Shown: positions 32,163 through 42,360, numbered from the stretch's first letter. The stretch: 64,000 nucleotides of DNA from Gracilariopsis chorda (GCA_003194525.1 NBIV01000013.1:62001-126000), one strand, 5' to 3'. Notes: generated by a model from the sequence alone, not told the origin. Program-made: numbers and translations.

Positions 32163-34439
32163 GCGGCGTTACGTTCCTACGTCGCAGACCACCCAAAGAA
32201 CTGGGACATGTACGCTGATGCGGTAACCTACGCGTACAACACGCAGGTACACCGGACTACCGGAGTTTCGCCATTCGACTTGGTTCTATCTAGAACACCC
32301 CTGCCTGTGGCGCTGGAACCCCAAGCTACCTTGGACAATTTTTCATCTGTGGGTATCTACCGGCAGCAATGGAAGCAATGGCTTTCCAAGCTGGTCCCCG
32401 CTGCGCGGAAATCTATGGCACAGGCCCAAGTTGCTTACAAGCGGGATTTTGACGCTCGCTTGCGAGGAAAGACCCCCCCGATTCGGGCAAATAACTACGT
32501 TTTCATCAGGAAGGAGTACTACAACCCGGAACGGGAGAAGCGTCACAAACTCTCGCCTGTGGCGGATGGACCACTCAAGGTCATCTCTGTGAACACCGAC
32601 ACTGTCGTGGTAGAGATGGGCGACACGCACGAACGGATTTCCCGTGATCGTGTTGCCCTTGCCCCTCCTCCCTCGTCAGAGGTAGTCCTGGATCCAGGCA
32701 ACCCCGTTTCTACGGACTCTGCAACACCGGAACCATCCGGTAGTACTAGGCCTACGGTACTACCACACCCCAGCCGGGGACTCTCAGACCTACCGACTCT
32801 GTCGAACTCACCGGCTCAGCCGGGTAATTCGGGCCTCTCAGCGCCCGCCCCTACCACGTCTGCCCCACTGGCGCGCATTTATACCCGCCAGGCGGGGAAT
32901 GTTATCCCTTATCCCGCCTCTCCGTCTAAGGAGGGGGAGGAGAACACTCGATTTCGAGGAACGATATCGCCGTCGCAACGGGAAACACACCGTAACATAT
33001 GGAACACTGACCGTGGAGCACGGAGTATGTCACGCGACACTAATCCCCCGTTCCCGGGCAGTGCTGTGCAACAGGAACCAGACGCGCAGGCCCCGCAAAA
33101 GCGGCAAATACACAAGAAGCCTCCCTCCAATACCGCAGCAGCGGAAATGCAATCGCCCGATCCATCCCCGGAGGCGTCGCCACAAACACGGAAAATATAC
33201 CGTGCTACACGGGAAGTTGAAGCGCGACTACCGCACACCCCTGTCAGGGAAGGATCCCCGATAAGGGAGTATGGTGACAATTGCCCCCAATCCCCTGAGC
33301 AGGGCGATGCCTCGAAGCCGCCGTTGGCGGAAGTCCCCGCGGAAGCGGTTCAATCAGGTCGATCAGACCCGCGCCCTGCGGAGAAGAGGCGCCCAGATAC
33401 ACCAGCGCCGCTGGGAAATCCCCACACCCAACCTGGGGAAAAAGGCAGCCAAGCCGCAGTCGAAGCTTTAAGCCCTGGCTCGCAAGCACCGGAAACGCCT
33501 CCCGTCGTTGACGGAATCGAAGCCCCCGCTACGAGGAATAATTTGCGCCAACCCCCGCAACGCTGCGGCGAAGAACCGAGGAACTCGGGAAAAACGCGCG
33601 CCATCGCACGCTCGAAACCGGTCGTACCGGACGCTGCTCCTCCGCGTGGAGACGGTGCACCGCACTTAGCGGCCAAGCCCCTGAAAAGGGTGTCATCGGC
33701 ACCTTCCCGGCACCCCCCAAAGGGGAATTTTGACCAAAATACCGGTGTACCGGAGTTAGCCCCAGGCAACCCGTCAGAAGCCGGGGACACCACGGCGTCG
33801 CCGGAACGTATGGTGCAGAGCGCTCGTGCGCCTGGCAGGGAGGCGGTTTGCCACCCAATCACCGTGTCGCACGGGACCCCCAGGGGATTGTGGAAATGCC
33901 GATCCCGCAGGAGCGGTCATCTTCCCGCAAACTCGCGGTTCGTGAGCTCAACCGCGAAGGCGGAGCCCAAGTCCTCCGCCGACTGGCGGTTCGCCCGCAA
34001 TACCGCGAAAGCGGAAATGAACCTGCCCCAATGGGGAATGACTTGCCGGTGAAAACCGTGGCACCACACACCCTCTTGAGGGATATCTTCCCACATGAGC
34101 AGCGGCCGCTATCACATCGCACGGCAACGCCGGAGTTATCGCCGAACACCCTGCTAAGGGACATTATACCGCACAGCGGGCAGCCCCCGCAAGGAAGTAC
34201 AACTACCACCCGGCACGGCCGGCAGGTCTACGAACGAGAGTTCGTAGTAGATCTACTTGTCGGACACACCTGGGACCAGGATGGTATTCTACAATACCGC
34301 GTCCGCTGGTACGAGTACGACCCCAGTGGGGATACGTGGGAGCCAATTGAACACCTCCCACGGTCGCAGGTCCTGCGATACCACCGTCAAACGGGGACTG
34401 CAGCCCCAGCCACGCTGGTTAATGCCCAAGTTGGGTAAC
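32163..34439 (+). pseudogene. Gypsy integrase end, proline-rich region and chromodomain
   Basis: The frame open to 34052 has SYVADHPKNWDMYADAV and AYNTQVHRTTGVSPFDL, the end of the integrase core, then a GPL/KVIS SH3-like tail. A very long Pro/Ser/Ala-rich linker of about 400 residues follows. In another frame (33848-34438) lies a chromodomain with FVVDLLVGHTW, YRVRWYEYDPSGDTWEP and HLPRSQVLRYH. The frame change lies between about 33850 and 34050. Chromodomains of such elements guide integration toward marked chromatin. The long linker is unusual and is where short DNA hairpins are densest. Confidence 0.85.
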
Positions 34440-34680
34440 GTTGCCGCGCGAGCGGAGAGCGAAAGGAAAGGATAACAAGGCAAGGTCCGTCGAAGACGGG
34501 GAACTCAACCGAGAAGCACCGTTCTAAACGGGAAAGTTTATTCAAGGGAGCAGCTAGCTCCCCACAACACTATACTACAATAGCCGGCTATGCCAGGAAA
34601 GAAGAACCGGAGACGGCGTACGCGCTTTTATCACCCATTTTCGTCTGGGAACCCTCCGCGTCCGCGGTCGTTTTCCCGTC
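34440..34680 (+). other. 3' non-coding part of the gypsy element
   Basis: Between the chromodomain stop and the polypurine tract I see no gene. Short C-arm/G-arm hairpins continue here. Confidence 0.4.
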
Positions 34681-34693
34681 TTAGGGGGGGATA
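34681..34693 (+). promoter_or_regulatory. Gypsy polypurine tract
   Basis: TTAGGGGGGGATA directly precedes the 3' LTR, the expected plus-strand priming site. Confidence 0.7.
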
Positions 34694-35520
34694 GGTAGTG
34701 CAACGCCCTCAGGGAGGGATTCTTGGTACTTGAACGCTTTTCCGATATTATCGGTTGTGTAGTGTGTATATGAACTACGCCCCACTATGGTCGATATGGA
34801 CACGTGGGACACGGTTTTGGGTCAATTGGCGGTTGGCCACAGTAGTGGATGTTGCCACGAAATGTGGAGTATTTTAGTTAATATTATTTATTATTTTCAC
34901 ACCCATTTCTGGGAAGCTAGTACTTAGTGCGACGGCGCACTGCCGTCGCACCAGTAAACGTTCCCCAACAAGGGACCCCAACCTGGGGAATTGGCTCTAG
35001 TTGTTGCCGCTTGCGCGCGTGCTCTACTCCTCCTTGGAGGGAAACGCCGTAAACCACGGGACATCTGACCCCCTTGCACATCTAAAGGGACCCATCACTG
35101 GGAGTGTAATTGTTCCAATTGCATTGGTGTTTCGCCCTGTATAGGGATATTGTTACCGGCATCGCCGTTCGTCCCCGTCGCTCTCGCGACTCACTTCGCC
35201 CTCTTTTTCTCCTCTTCGCCCTTCCTTTTTTCCCTTTTTTTAGGGTAGCACCTCCCGCTATCCGCGGCCCTCGTGTACGCATCCGCTCACACCCCCCCAC
35301 TTACGTGGAAACATACCTCTACTGAGGATCACACCCCGCTCACGCGGATACCGATTCTTAGCCTTCACCTCCCTGCGCGAGTCGCGACAGGTGTCCCTGG
35401 TCTTACAAACTGGCTTCGCCGTGACACCTCTGGGAGGGCTCTACCCAACTGGGTTCACCTCGTGAGAGGAAGATCCCGAACGTCTTTCGGTGTTTTTCCC
35501 CTTTGGGGCATTGCACCACA
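34694..35520 (+). repeat. Gypsy 3' LTR
   Basis: Partner of the 5' LTR at 24716-25562. The first base pair of the expected TG is changed (GGTAGTGCAACG); the end GCATTGCACCACA is intact. Confidence 0.9.
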
Positions 35521-36300
35521 GTCATGGAAAACTTGTGCGGGCTCAATATGTTGTTGATGGTTAGTTGGCAATCTTGGACTTCTTGAAAGTTAAGTATCTT
35601 GGATACAGTTCCCTGGGTCGTGTTATTATCTGAGTCAACCTGGTGAGTACTGAGGTCTGTTATATTCACTAGGATCCCCTTCAACATACTGAGTTTCGTC
35701 GCTGATATCATATGGTAATTCTAGGTAGAACTGGGGTTCACCCTTGTGGCCACGACTAAAGTAGAGACTAAGTTATTGAACTTAGTACTTGGGAGGTTTG
35801 CATTTTCCAATAGTACCATGGCAAAGGTCTGACTGTCCTAAAAATCTTCTTTCCCCCCGGATTGGTTTATGTATGCTTGTGCGTTGCCATAAAACTGGTC
35901 TGCATCTGTACTGAAGCTTTCTTTTTCTTCTCTAACGCAGTTGTGTATTGTTATGATCATTTTAAGCTTACGTCTGACGGAGCCTGATACCAAATCTTTT
36001 GCGCCCAAGCTGGTATTTTTTTCCGACTCCTCGAGTCGTTCATTGTTTGATGTTTTGTTCTTTCTTCGAAAAAAAATCTCTCCAGCATCGACGAATCTGT
36101 TGACGAGTTTTTGGTGTCCATAGTTCATGCAAGAGTAGAGTTTCCGGCAGAAGGTGTTTATTACCCCCTTGGCTCGGTTTTCTCCTTTTTCTGCATAGTC
36201 AACAACCCTTTTCGCCCAGATTCTTACGATTTGCCGTCATAAGTATTTGTCGGTCGTAGATTCAAGTCGAGGCGGTTCAAAAAGGTTTGTTGATTATTGT
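35521..36300 (-). pseudogene. Copia gag/protease remnants
   Basis: Broken minus-strand frames between the gypsy 3' LTR and the copia 5' LTR (for example 35838-36128, and the piece ending at 35521 with GILVNITDLSTHQVDSDNN) are in the place of copia gag and protease. A weak knuckle-like CMNYGH occurs near 36130. The assignment rests mainly on position. Confidence 0.45.
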
Positions 36301-36304
36301 TGCG

Positions 36305-36317
36305 CTGGGCCCATAAC
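36305..36317 (-). promoter_or_regulatory. Copia primer-binding site, half-tRNA-iMet type
   Basis: CTGGGCCCATAAC directly abuts the 5' LTR. On the element strand it is GTTATGGGCCCAG, complementary to the anticodon stem-loop of initiator tRNA-Met, the half-tRNA priming known for Drosophila copia and yeast Ty5. Confidence 0.75.
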
Positions 36318-36612
36318 TGTGAGTTGTGTGGACGTCATGTCAATTGCGTGGAGCGACATGTAATCTGGAGGCACTGTAGAGAGCAAAATTGGTCGGAGTC
36401 CGCCCACTTCCCATCTGGCCCTCTCCTTTCTTTACTGTGCGCATCTCCGCTCCTCTTATAATACTCGCCCGCGCCCTTTCTCTTCTTCGCATAAAAGTCT
36501 CTTTTCTGACCTTTCACGTTGTCAGTTGGTGCGGCATGATATGTCTAATTTGGATGTACCTTGTTCAATTACAATGCCATGTAACAATTCGACACGTACG
36601 CACCTTATCACA
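36318..36612 (-). repeat. Copia 5' LTR
   Basis: 295 bp, TGTGAGTTG...CTTATCACA, with matching inverted ends. Partner of 21295-21592. Confidence 0.85.
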
Positions 36613-37207
36613 CGAACACAGTGTCAATCCTTTAACAACTGTACGTTTACTTTGGTTCTCAAAGCACAGCCCACGAGAACGTAAGCCTACTATGTCTTAC
36701 AATGTAAGCTTACGTTGGTCTCACCAAATCCAGGCATCGGCGCTTTTTATCAAGCAGAGCTACAGTACCGAAGGTAGGATCGACGCGCCATCTCCCAACA
36801 TTTCCAAGCGTTAGGATATCTTTGTTTCGACTTCTCGAGGCTTATCACACCGTGATCAGCCAGGTCTTCATCAACAGATAGATATCATCGGAAGAGCTTG
36901 TGCAATACGGGCATGGAACGCTGTTTGTTGATGGGTATTACTAGTCTTTAACCGTATGCATTGTTTCTGTCACGCAAGATTTCTTTTCTCAACTTGAAGC
37001 GGTGTCTTTTGAGAGCAGAACCGCTGCAGCATCTAGCATTCCGCACCTCTTTGGGCTGTTACTGATCAAATTGGAAGTAGCTCTCTTATCCCTTCCGAAC
37101 CTTGCGAGATTCGTCTCAGAATCTGGAGAGCAGGGTCAGTGTTTTGAATAGCGTTGTTTGTTGGGGTGCAATTGAGTGAAAGTCTACCGGTCAAACATTT
37201 GCAAGTT
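36613..37207. other. Intergenic between the transposon block and the orphan gene
   Basis: No gene is recognised. Two copies of CTTACGTTGGTC/CTTACGTTCTC-like sequence on opposite strands occur near 36675-36720. The right part is the likely promoter of the next gene. Confidence 0.3.
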
Positions 37208-38695
37208 ATGAACACCTACAGCATTTCCCCAAAGCTTGTTCGAATTGCAGTCGACGGGGCGCTTAACAACCAGTTCTCAGATCTTGACTCACGCTTAGCA
37301 TGGCGTCCACTCACAACTAACTTGGAGTCGTGTGAAGATCCTCCATACCTTTACTTCTGCATAAATCTTGTTCAGCATCGGAATTCACCTACTTTTGCGG
37401 GGTTTTCTTCAGGGGCCCCGTTTATGCTAACGCGCGAAAGGGATTTGAAGAAGCGAGCGTTTTTTCTTCGACACTGGGTACGCAGAGATTCAATTGAGGC
37501 TCACAAGGATGTGGCTCATGTTCAGCTTCAGCACATGGCAGTAGCAGTGCGTGATAGACGACTTCTCGTGCGAGTTGATATAGATCGCCCTTTTAACACC
37601 GCAGATGCATTCCGTTCAGCCCCGTTTGCGACCTTCATGTTTCAGATCGCACACGTTGATGCTTTCATTGAAGGCTTACCAGGGGTCCGATTTGCCTTCG
37701 CCATCGAAAGAACTATCACTAGCGAAGAGCGAGAAGTTGTGGCGAGTATGGGCAGATCAGTTCCGTCGAAAGGGATGAAGACGAAGCCAATTCCTACATC
37801 TCAGCTTCCTTCCCGACCAAACCCGTTCATACCACATCCAACAACAACAATACCAAGACCTGCCCGTCCAATAGTCACACATCCGAAGATGTTACAGGTT
37901 CCACAAACAATATCAGCCCCACCTATGCAGCAGTCTGTTGTTCCTCAAAGGACTCCATCGTATCCCCCGGCCGCCGCCAGACCAACACAAGTGGTTTACC
38001 AGAATCCGTATCAATTCACGTCATCACGCCCTAATCATGCACATATTGCACAAAAGCCCTCTCCAAGAGCGCTTCATATTGCACCGCAGATAACGAAACC
38101 CGCGCCTAGAACGCAAAACCGCCCTATACATACGCATATTCCAATTCCTGTTCCGCCCAGCCCGCCTCCACAAGTGGATACGTCCAATAAAATCGTTCAC
38201 CCATATATGAAGCTATGGGAAGACCACGATCCGGATGATCCATACCAGCCTATCTTCATCACTAAGGACGAACGCTTTGACACTAAAGCGAGGAGATCAT
38301 TTATTTTCGAAGATACACCACCCTATGCATCTCGTGTAGATCATCGCAATCTTTTCGGCGTGCCAAGCAAGGATTATCCTTTGTATTACTTTGATGGTCC
38401 AGATATTTCGGTTGGAGGTGGTGACCCAGACCTCGAAGTGTCAGTTAAGAGACTGCAGAAACCTGTGGGTGAGCACTCTGAAGAAACATCCAGCTCCCTT
38501 GACGACGTGATCAAACGAGATGCAAGCAGCGAATCGGGCTACGCATCAGCGGTAGTTGCGGCCTCGGAGTACAACAAAAGTCTTCGAGATGAAAGAATTC
38601 ATCTGCGAAGATGGTTGGTGGAAGACCTTGCAGCAGAAGAAGAAAGCGAAGAGGAAGAGGAAGAAGATGACGGAGATCAAGACTCGTCCGAGTAA
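37208..38695 (+). CDS. Unrecognised proline-rich protein with acidic tail
   Basis: 495 residues from the ATG at 37208; the frame is open 18 codons further upstream. The N-terminal 180 residues look folded (LVRIAVDGALNNQFSDLDSR; aromatic and hydrophobic periodicity, a basic DLKKRAFFLRHWVRRD segment). The middle (about 190-330) is low complexity, rich in Pro, Gln and Thr. Residues 330-420 are aromatic and acidic (EDTPPYASRVDHRNLFG). The last 25 residues are nearly all Glu/Asp. No signal peptide or membrane segment is seen. I do not recognise a family. The acidic tail and Pro-rich middle suggest a nuclear or scaffold protein, a guess only. It is intronless and lies 58 bp from the convergent creatininase gene. 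Confidence 0.7.
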   Translation: MNTYSISPKLVRIAVDGALNNQFSDLDSRLAWRPLTTNLESCEDPPYLYFCINLVQHRNSPTFAGFSSGAPFMLTRERDLKKRAFFLRHWVRRDSIEAHKDVAHVQLQHMAVAVRDRRLLVRVDIDRPFNTADAFRSAPFATFMFQIAHVDAFIEGLPGVRFAFAIERTITSEEREVVASMGRSVPSKGMKTKPIPTSQLPSRPNPFIPHPTTTIPRPARPIVTHPKMLQVPQTISAPPMQQSVVPQRTPSYPPAAARPTQVVYQNPYQFTSSRPNHAHIAQKPSPRALHIAPQITKPAPRTQNRPIHTHIPIPVPPSPPPQVDTSNKIVHPYMKLWEDHDPDDPYQPIFITKDERFDTKARRSFIFEDTPPYASRVDHRNLFGVPSKDYPLYYFDGPDISVGGGDPDLEVSVKRLQKPVGEHSEETSSSLDDVIKRDASSESGYASAVVAASEYNKSLRDERIHLRRWLVEDLAAEEESEEEEEEDDGDQDSSE

Positions 38696-38753
38696 ATGGT
38701 AACAATCCCCAATAAGCACATGTATTCAGATATATGTTTATTTGGTTGAAATT

Positions 38754-39617
38754 CTATACCTCGGTACTGATAATCTCTGTGATCAGGTCTCGAAGCTCAG
38801 CGACACACAAGTCAAAAATTTCTGAGCCAAGTTCAGGAGAAGAACCGGCGGCGTTTCCAAGGGCCCCATCTTCACATAGATCTTTCATATACCAGCCATA
38901 CGAAACAATCTCTCCATAAGGTTTAAGATGTGTATGGGGCCTTTTCCTCGGTTTGAAGTGTTGTGCATAGTCGAGATGAACGAGCTCGGGATGAAGATAG
39001 AGCATAACTGATGTTTCAAGAAGACCACCGTGAATTCCATGCAAGAGCTCATCTTCGCTGACGTCACTACCCGCAATGGCCTTGTAAGCTTTGGATAACA
39101 TGGCCTGAACACTGAAACTGACTGCCATGATTCCATGCTCGAATCGTGCATTGCGAATGGCAATCTGAACGTTACTAGTTTGCCCGCCATGACCATTGAT
39201 AAGCAAGATTCTCTCTACACCTGACCGAGACACACTCGCGACGATATCAGCCCAAAAGTTGTTTAACACGTCATCTCGGATGGCGATGGTGCCAGGAAAC
39301 GTTGAATGCTCAAAACTAGTGCCATATGGACTTGGTGGTAATATCGCAATGCCCGGTATTTCTTTTGCTGCTCTATCTGCTAAAGCCATGGCCAGAAGTG
39401 CGTCTGTGCCTAAAGGCAAGTGAGGCCCATGTGACTCTATTGAGCCAAGCGGAAGTAGTGCGAGTTTGATATGCAATACGTCAGGACTGCTCAAGAAACT
39501 CCAATGCTTGTATGTAGGTTTTGGGTGTCCACCGCTTTCTTGTGTGCACTCTTGTGAATCAGCAAAGTGCTGCAATGAGAGCCAAAGAAGAACCAATGGC
39601 AAACACAAGGCTCGCAT
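38754..39617 (-). CDS. Creatininase-family amidohydrolase, probably secreted or ER-targeted
   Basis: 287 residues if started at 39617, where MRALCLPLVLLWLSLQHFAD gives a clear signal peptide; the frame is open to 39725. Family motifs are LLPLGSIESHGPHLPLGTD (metal-binding Glu/His/Asp), INGHGGQTSN and GIHGGLLETS (second metal site). Creatininases are metal-dependent cyclic-amide hydrolases. Related members act on creatinine, a formylamino-pyrimidine intermediate or mycofactocin precursors, so the substrate here is unknown. All visible metal ligands are kept. The usual NGHGGN reads NGHGGQ. Such genes are mostly bacterial; a signal peptide points to export or organelle import. Confidence 0.8.
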   Translation of the reverse strand: MRALCLPLVLLWLSLQHFADSQECTQESGGHPKPTYKHWSFLSSPDVLHIKLALLPLGSIESHGPHLPLGTDALLAMALADRAAKEIPGIAILPPSPYGTSFEHSTFPGTIAIRDDVLNNFWADIVASVSRSGVERILLINGHGGQTSNVQIAIRNARFEHGIMAVSFSVQAMLSKAYKAIAGSDVSEDELLHGIHGGLLETSVMLYLHPELVHLDYAQHFKPRKRPHTHLKPYGEIVSYGWYMKDLCEDGALGNAAGSSPELGSEIFDLCVAELRDLITEIISTEV

Positions 39618-40277
39618 ATTTTTCCTCAAGGCGATCGATCTGTTTCGCAGGAAGAACGAAAGACAGCTGTATATCGCCAAACACCGATTAATTCGCTCCG
39701 AGATACCACAAAGCGTCCTTCTCACTATGGCAGTTGCTTAACAGGGATGATTAGTTGTGTGGATTGTCTGTGTCGTGTATCGTGTTTTCTATCCAGGATC
39801 TTCGATCCTCCTATGTACCTACGAAGGTACTGGAGATGTTGCACTGAATTTTGTTGATTTACAGCGAGAAACCGATACTCAGATGAGTGCCCCTAAACCC
39901 GTTCGTCAGTAAAAGCGAGAGCCTTGTATCCTTTGATACCATCGCAAATGAGGAACTCACAGGTAGATTGATGTTCTTGTCAGCTTCGGCCTTCTCTGAA
40001 GAGCAGAGCAACTGCTAAAACACCTCAAATGTTCATTAGTCTAACAGGTATAGATCGTGTACAATCCTAAAGTCTTCTCTGAGTATAGTGTTTTTGTGCA
40101 GCATATGCCTACGCAAAACGTTTATGGGGAACGTCTTCATCGTGACATAAGCTTTGGTGCTGCGCTACTTACGTCAAGGGAAGAAACACGTCATATGCAC
40201 ATACACCGAATGATAAGTGCTGGAGAAGTTTCTCTAATAGATGCTTCGACCCTTATGTCGTAATTAGACGTTATGTG
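39618..40277. other. Intergenic, no gene supported
   Basis: Left part is the creatininase promoter. The rest has no recognised feature until the LINE-type tail that starts at 40278. Confidence 0.3.
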
Positions 40278-40298
40278 CCCACAATAAAGAAGAAGAAA
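40278..40298 (+). repeat. LINE-type 3' tail with GAA repeat
   Basis: CCCACAATAAAGAAGAAGAA is the same terminal sequence as at 42035-42058, where it follows a LINE C-terminus. The upstream part of this copy is too degraded to define its 5' limit. Confidence 0.45.
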
Positions 40299-41699
40299 AG
40301 TACTGGTCTCTACGAGAGATCCAATCGCTACTCCATTTCGCTTTCCCCGCCGATGAAGAAAGACGGTCGGTCGGCCTAAACCATTCAACACGTTGGTAGC
40401 ATTTGCACCGGCCACCGCCGTGTATGAACAAGCTGACCAACCAGCCTATGACCAACAAACGAAAAGATTAATGGTAGAGTCGCTGCAGGCAGACCACCCG
40501 CCAAAGCCGAAAACGCGGTGCCCTCATATTATATTGCCCTGCAAGAGTATGATACTCTGCATGTGTGTACTGTACCGGATAAGGACGTACAACGCCGCAT
40601 TCTGTTCTTGTGGCTGAACTATATTCCGCATGGGACATCACTGAGCATTGTGGTGAGTCGCCTTTGCCCAAACATGCAATATCTTTGCAAGTTGCTTGGC
40701 GACCTGTCGTCACGATTCTTTTTGAAGATTGTCTTGGGCAGCACCCTGTGGGATACTCGCGACGAGTAAGCAGACAAGCTTGCAAAAAAAGCATTAGAGA
40801 TATCAAGTGGGCTTGGAAGTCCAGAACAGATTGGAGTTTTCAGATGTGAAACCTAGGTTGAAACAATCGAACAAGACACTGTGCCTATTCTTCTTTTTGG
40901 GCGCACATTCCCGAATTATGGCGTCGTGGTAGGATCTAGCGATAACCCTGACATCTAGACTATGCCTATACTCACCGAGTTCTCGAAGTCTGTGACATCA
41001 GGGCAAGATGCTAACAAAGGGGAAGTACTACTGTCCCACTTCTCCACGGACATGTGTCCCAACTGCATCAAGCCCATTTAACCCGCCTCTGAGGTTGTTA
41101 ACATCTTGGGATGTTTTGTTTTTGATGGTTTTGTGCTCTAGGCGCTTGTACTGTGCCAACGCGTAGACCACTTCTTTAGTGCTTGGTGTGGATTGCGTTG
41201 TATTCATGGTGTGTAGATCGCACTGTTTTTGAAGACAGAACGCTTGTGTTTGCGGGTGGTTGTGTCGGTCATGTGACTAAATGATAGTTTCTTCAGCACT
41301 GCGCATTACAAAACTTGGAGTGGACACAAAAGTTCTGTCAGGCTACCGTCACTGCCTAAACTCGGATGTTCAAGACGGTATTAAGCAGTCACCTGAAAAG
41401 TAACTTCTTTCGAGATACGCGGTTTACTTCTCATTAAATGTACGTTCAAAGTCCGATCTACCTTCATTGAGCCCATCAGATTGTCCCTCCGTTTGGCCCT
41501 CATATTGCAATCAGAGGGGCAATCCGAGGGGAACATGGCTCTGAGAACTGCAATTGGCTCGCAATCTTAGGATTGCAATCGACTGCGTTCCACCCTGCTT
41601 AGAACCGTTTTTCCCGACTACTTTGAGGACGCTAAAACACGAATCATGGCGGCTTCGAGAGTCAAACCCTTCATCAGTGATGTCCCAGAACAAGTAGAG
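40299..41699. other. Transposon-derived intergenic region
   Basis: Bases 40885-40945 match the start of the repeat at 1-60. Overlapping frames at 40390-40850 are unrecognised. The part near 41300-41700 probably belongs to the LINE that ends at 42058, but stops obscure it. Confidence 0.35.
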
Positions 41700-42058
41700 G
41701 ACATCATATAGTTTCGAAAAGCAGAAGTTACGCCTTCGCAAATCTACGTAGGGCACACCCCGAAGCTTCATCTGGTTGCTACCTACACAGAAGGAAAGCT
41801 GTCACAGTGCGACTGCAACACACACGCTACCAATGATGTGGAACATTTTTTGCTGCGTTGCGCCAAGCGGACGGAATATAGAAGACGCGAGCTCCCTGCT
41901 CCTGCAGATAGAAGAGGTAAGACTTTAACGGAGATAGTCCGCCAGTGGCCACAAAAGTTGTTAGCTTTCCTGAGGAGAGAGAGGTTTTTCACATGAGAAA
42001 CCACTATCAGCATGCCGAAATCAGGCATGCTGAACCCACAATAAAGAAGAAGAAGAAG
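41700..42058 (+). mobile_element. Non-LTR retrotransposon C-terminus and 3' end
   Basis: The plus-strand frame up to the TGA near 41995 reads IYVGHTPKLHLV, then CDCNTHATNDVEHFLLRC, the C-x-C...H-x4-C knuckle that ends many LINE reverse-transcriptase ORFs, then LTEIVRQWPQKLLAFLRRERF. A perfect hairpin (GCATGCC-7-GGCATGC, 42010-42030) and the tail AATAAAGAAGAAGAAGAAG follow. It is 5'-truncated or decayed upstream. The copy at 8993-9560 is the same lineage. Confidence 0.75.
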
Positions 42059-42269
42059 ACGATCATCGTGAGGATCATGCAGATCCTTTTTTCGAAACCA
42101 AAGAAAAGCAAGAAATCAAAGGAGAATTACAGATACGAGACTCAGTTCCTAACTCCTTTCTTGCGTAGGTTTCTGACAAACTGAAGGGTAAAAGGTTAGA
42201 CTTCCGAGGGATGGCTAACCCTACATTTGTTTGTTGTACTTCAGCTCCTTTTGATACCACTCTTTTTCT

Positions 42270-42360
42270 TAATGTGAAGAACTGCGATATCTTCTTTCTC
42301 TTCTTTCGCCGTTGTTGTTGTTTTTTTTGTGGTACCTGCCTGGCTAGTAATTCCGACTTT
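42270..42360 (-). repeat. Third AAC-tailed LINE/SINE 3' end
   Basis: The minus strand reads CGGAATTACTAGCCAGG..., then an A8 run and AACAACAAC, matching the plan of the 3' ends near 8990 and 9670. It is a very short fragment. Confidence 0.4.

Larger units (their letters stand above)
24716..35520 (+). mobile_element. Ty3/gypsy chromovirus, about 10.8 kb, decayed
   Basis: LTRs of about 0.83-0.85 kb flank gag (CCHC knuckle), protease, reverse transcriptase, RNase H, integrase and a C-terminal chromodomain, the order of chromoviruses. It has in-frame stops at 27499, 28560, 29449 and 29812, at least two frame changes, an inserted solo LTR in integrase and a changed protease active site. The LTR ends are inverted (TGAAGTGCAAC... 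and ...ATTGCACCACA). Flanks (ATTCT left, GTCAT right) do not match, so no target duplication is kept. The whole element is unusually rich in short hairpins (see findings). Confidence 0.95.
21295..36612 (-). mobile_element. Ty1/copia retrotransposon, decayed, split by a Ty3/gypsy insertion
   Basis: The element reads on the minus strand. Its 5' LTR is at 36318-36612, its 3' LTR at 21295-21592. The pieces run gag/protease-like remnants (35521-36300), integrase tail (24354-24715), reverse transcriptase (23068-23853) and RNase H (21699-22437). The gypsy element at 24716-35520 separates gag from the integrase tail. The integrase catalytic core is missing from both flanks, so the junction involved a deletion. 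A 695-bp insert also interrupts the reverse transcriptase. No matching target duplication is visible at the outer ends. Confidence 0.85.

Noticed and set aside
33350-33862. 170-codon minus-strand open frame
   Set aside because: Antisense of the gypsy proline-rich linker; Gly/Arg/Pro composition follows from the short hairpin-rich DNA.
36305-36317. Initiator tRNA-like sequence
   Set aside because: Same reason: a primer-binding site next to the copia LTR.
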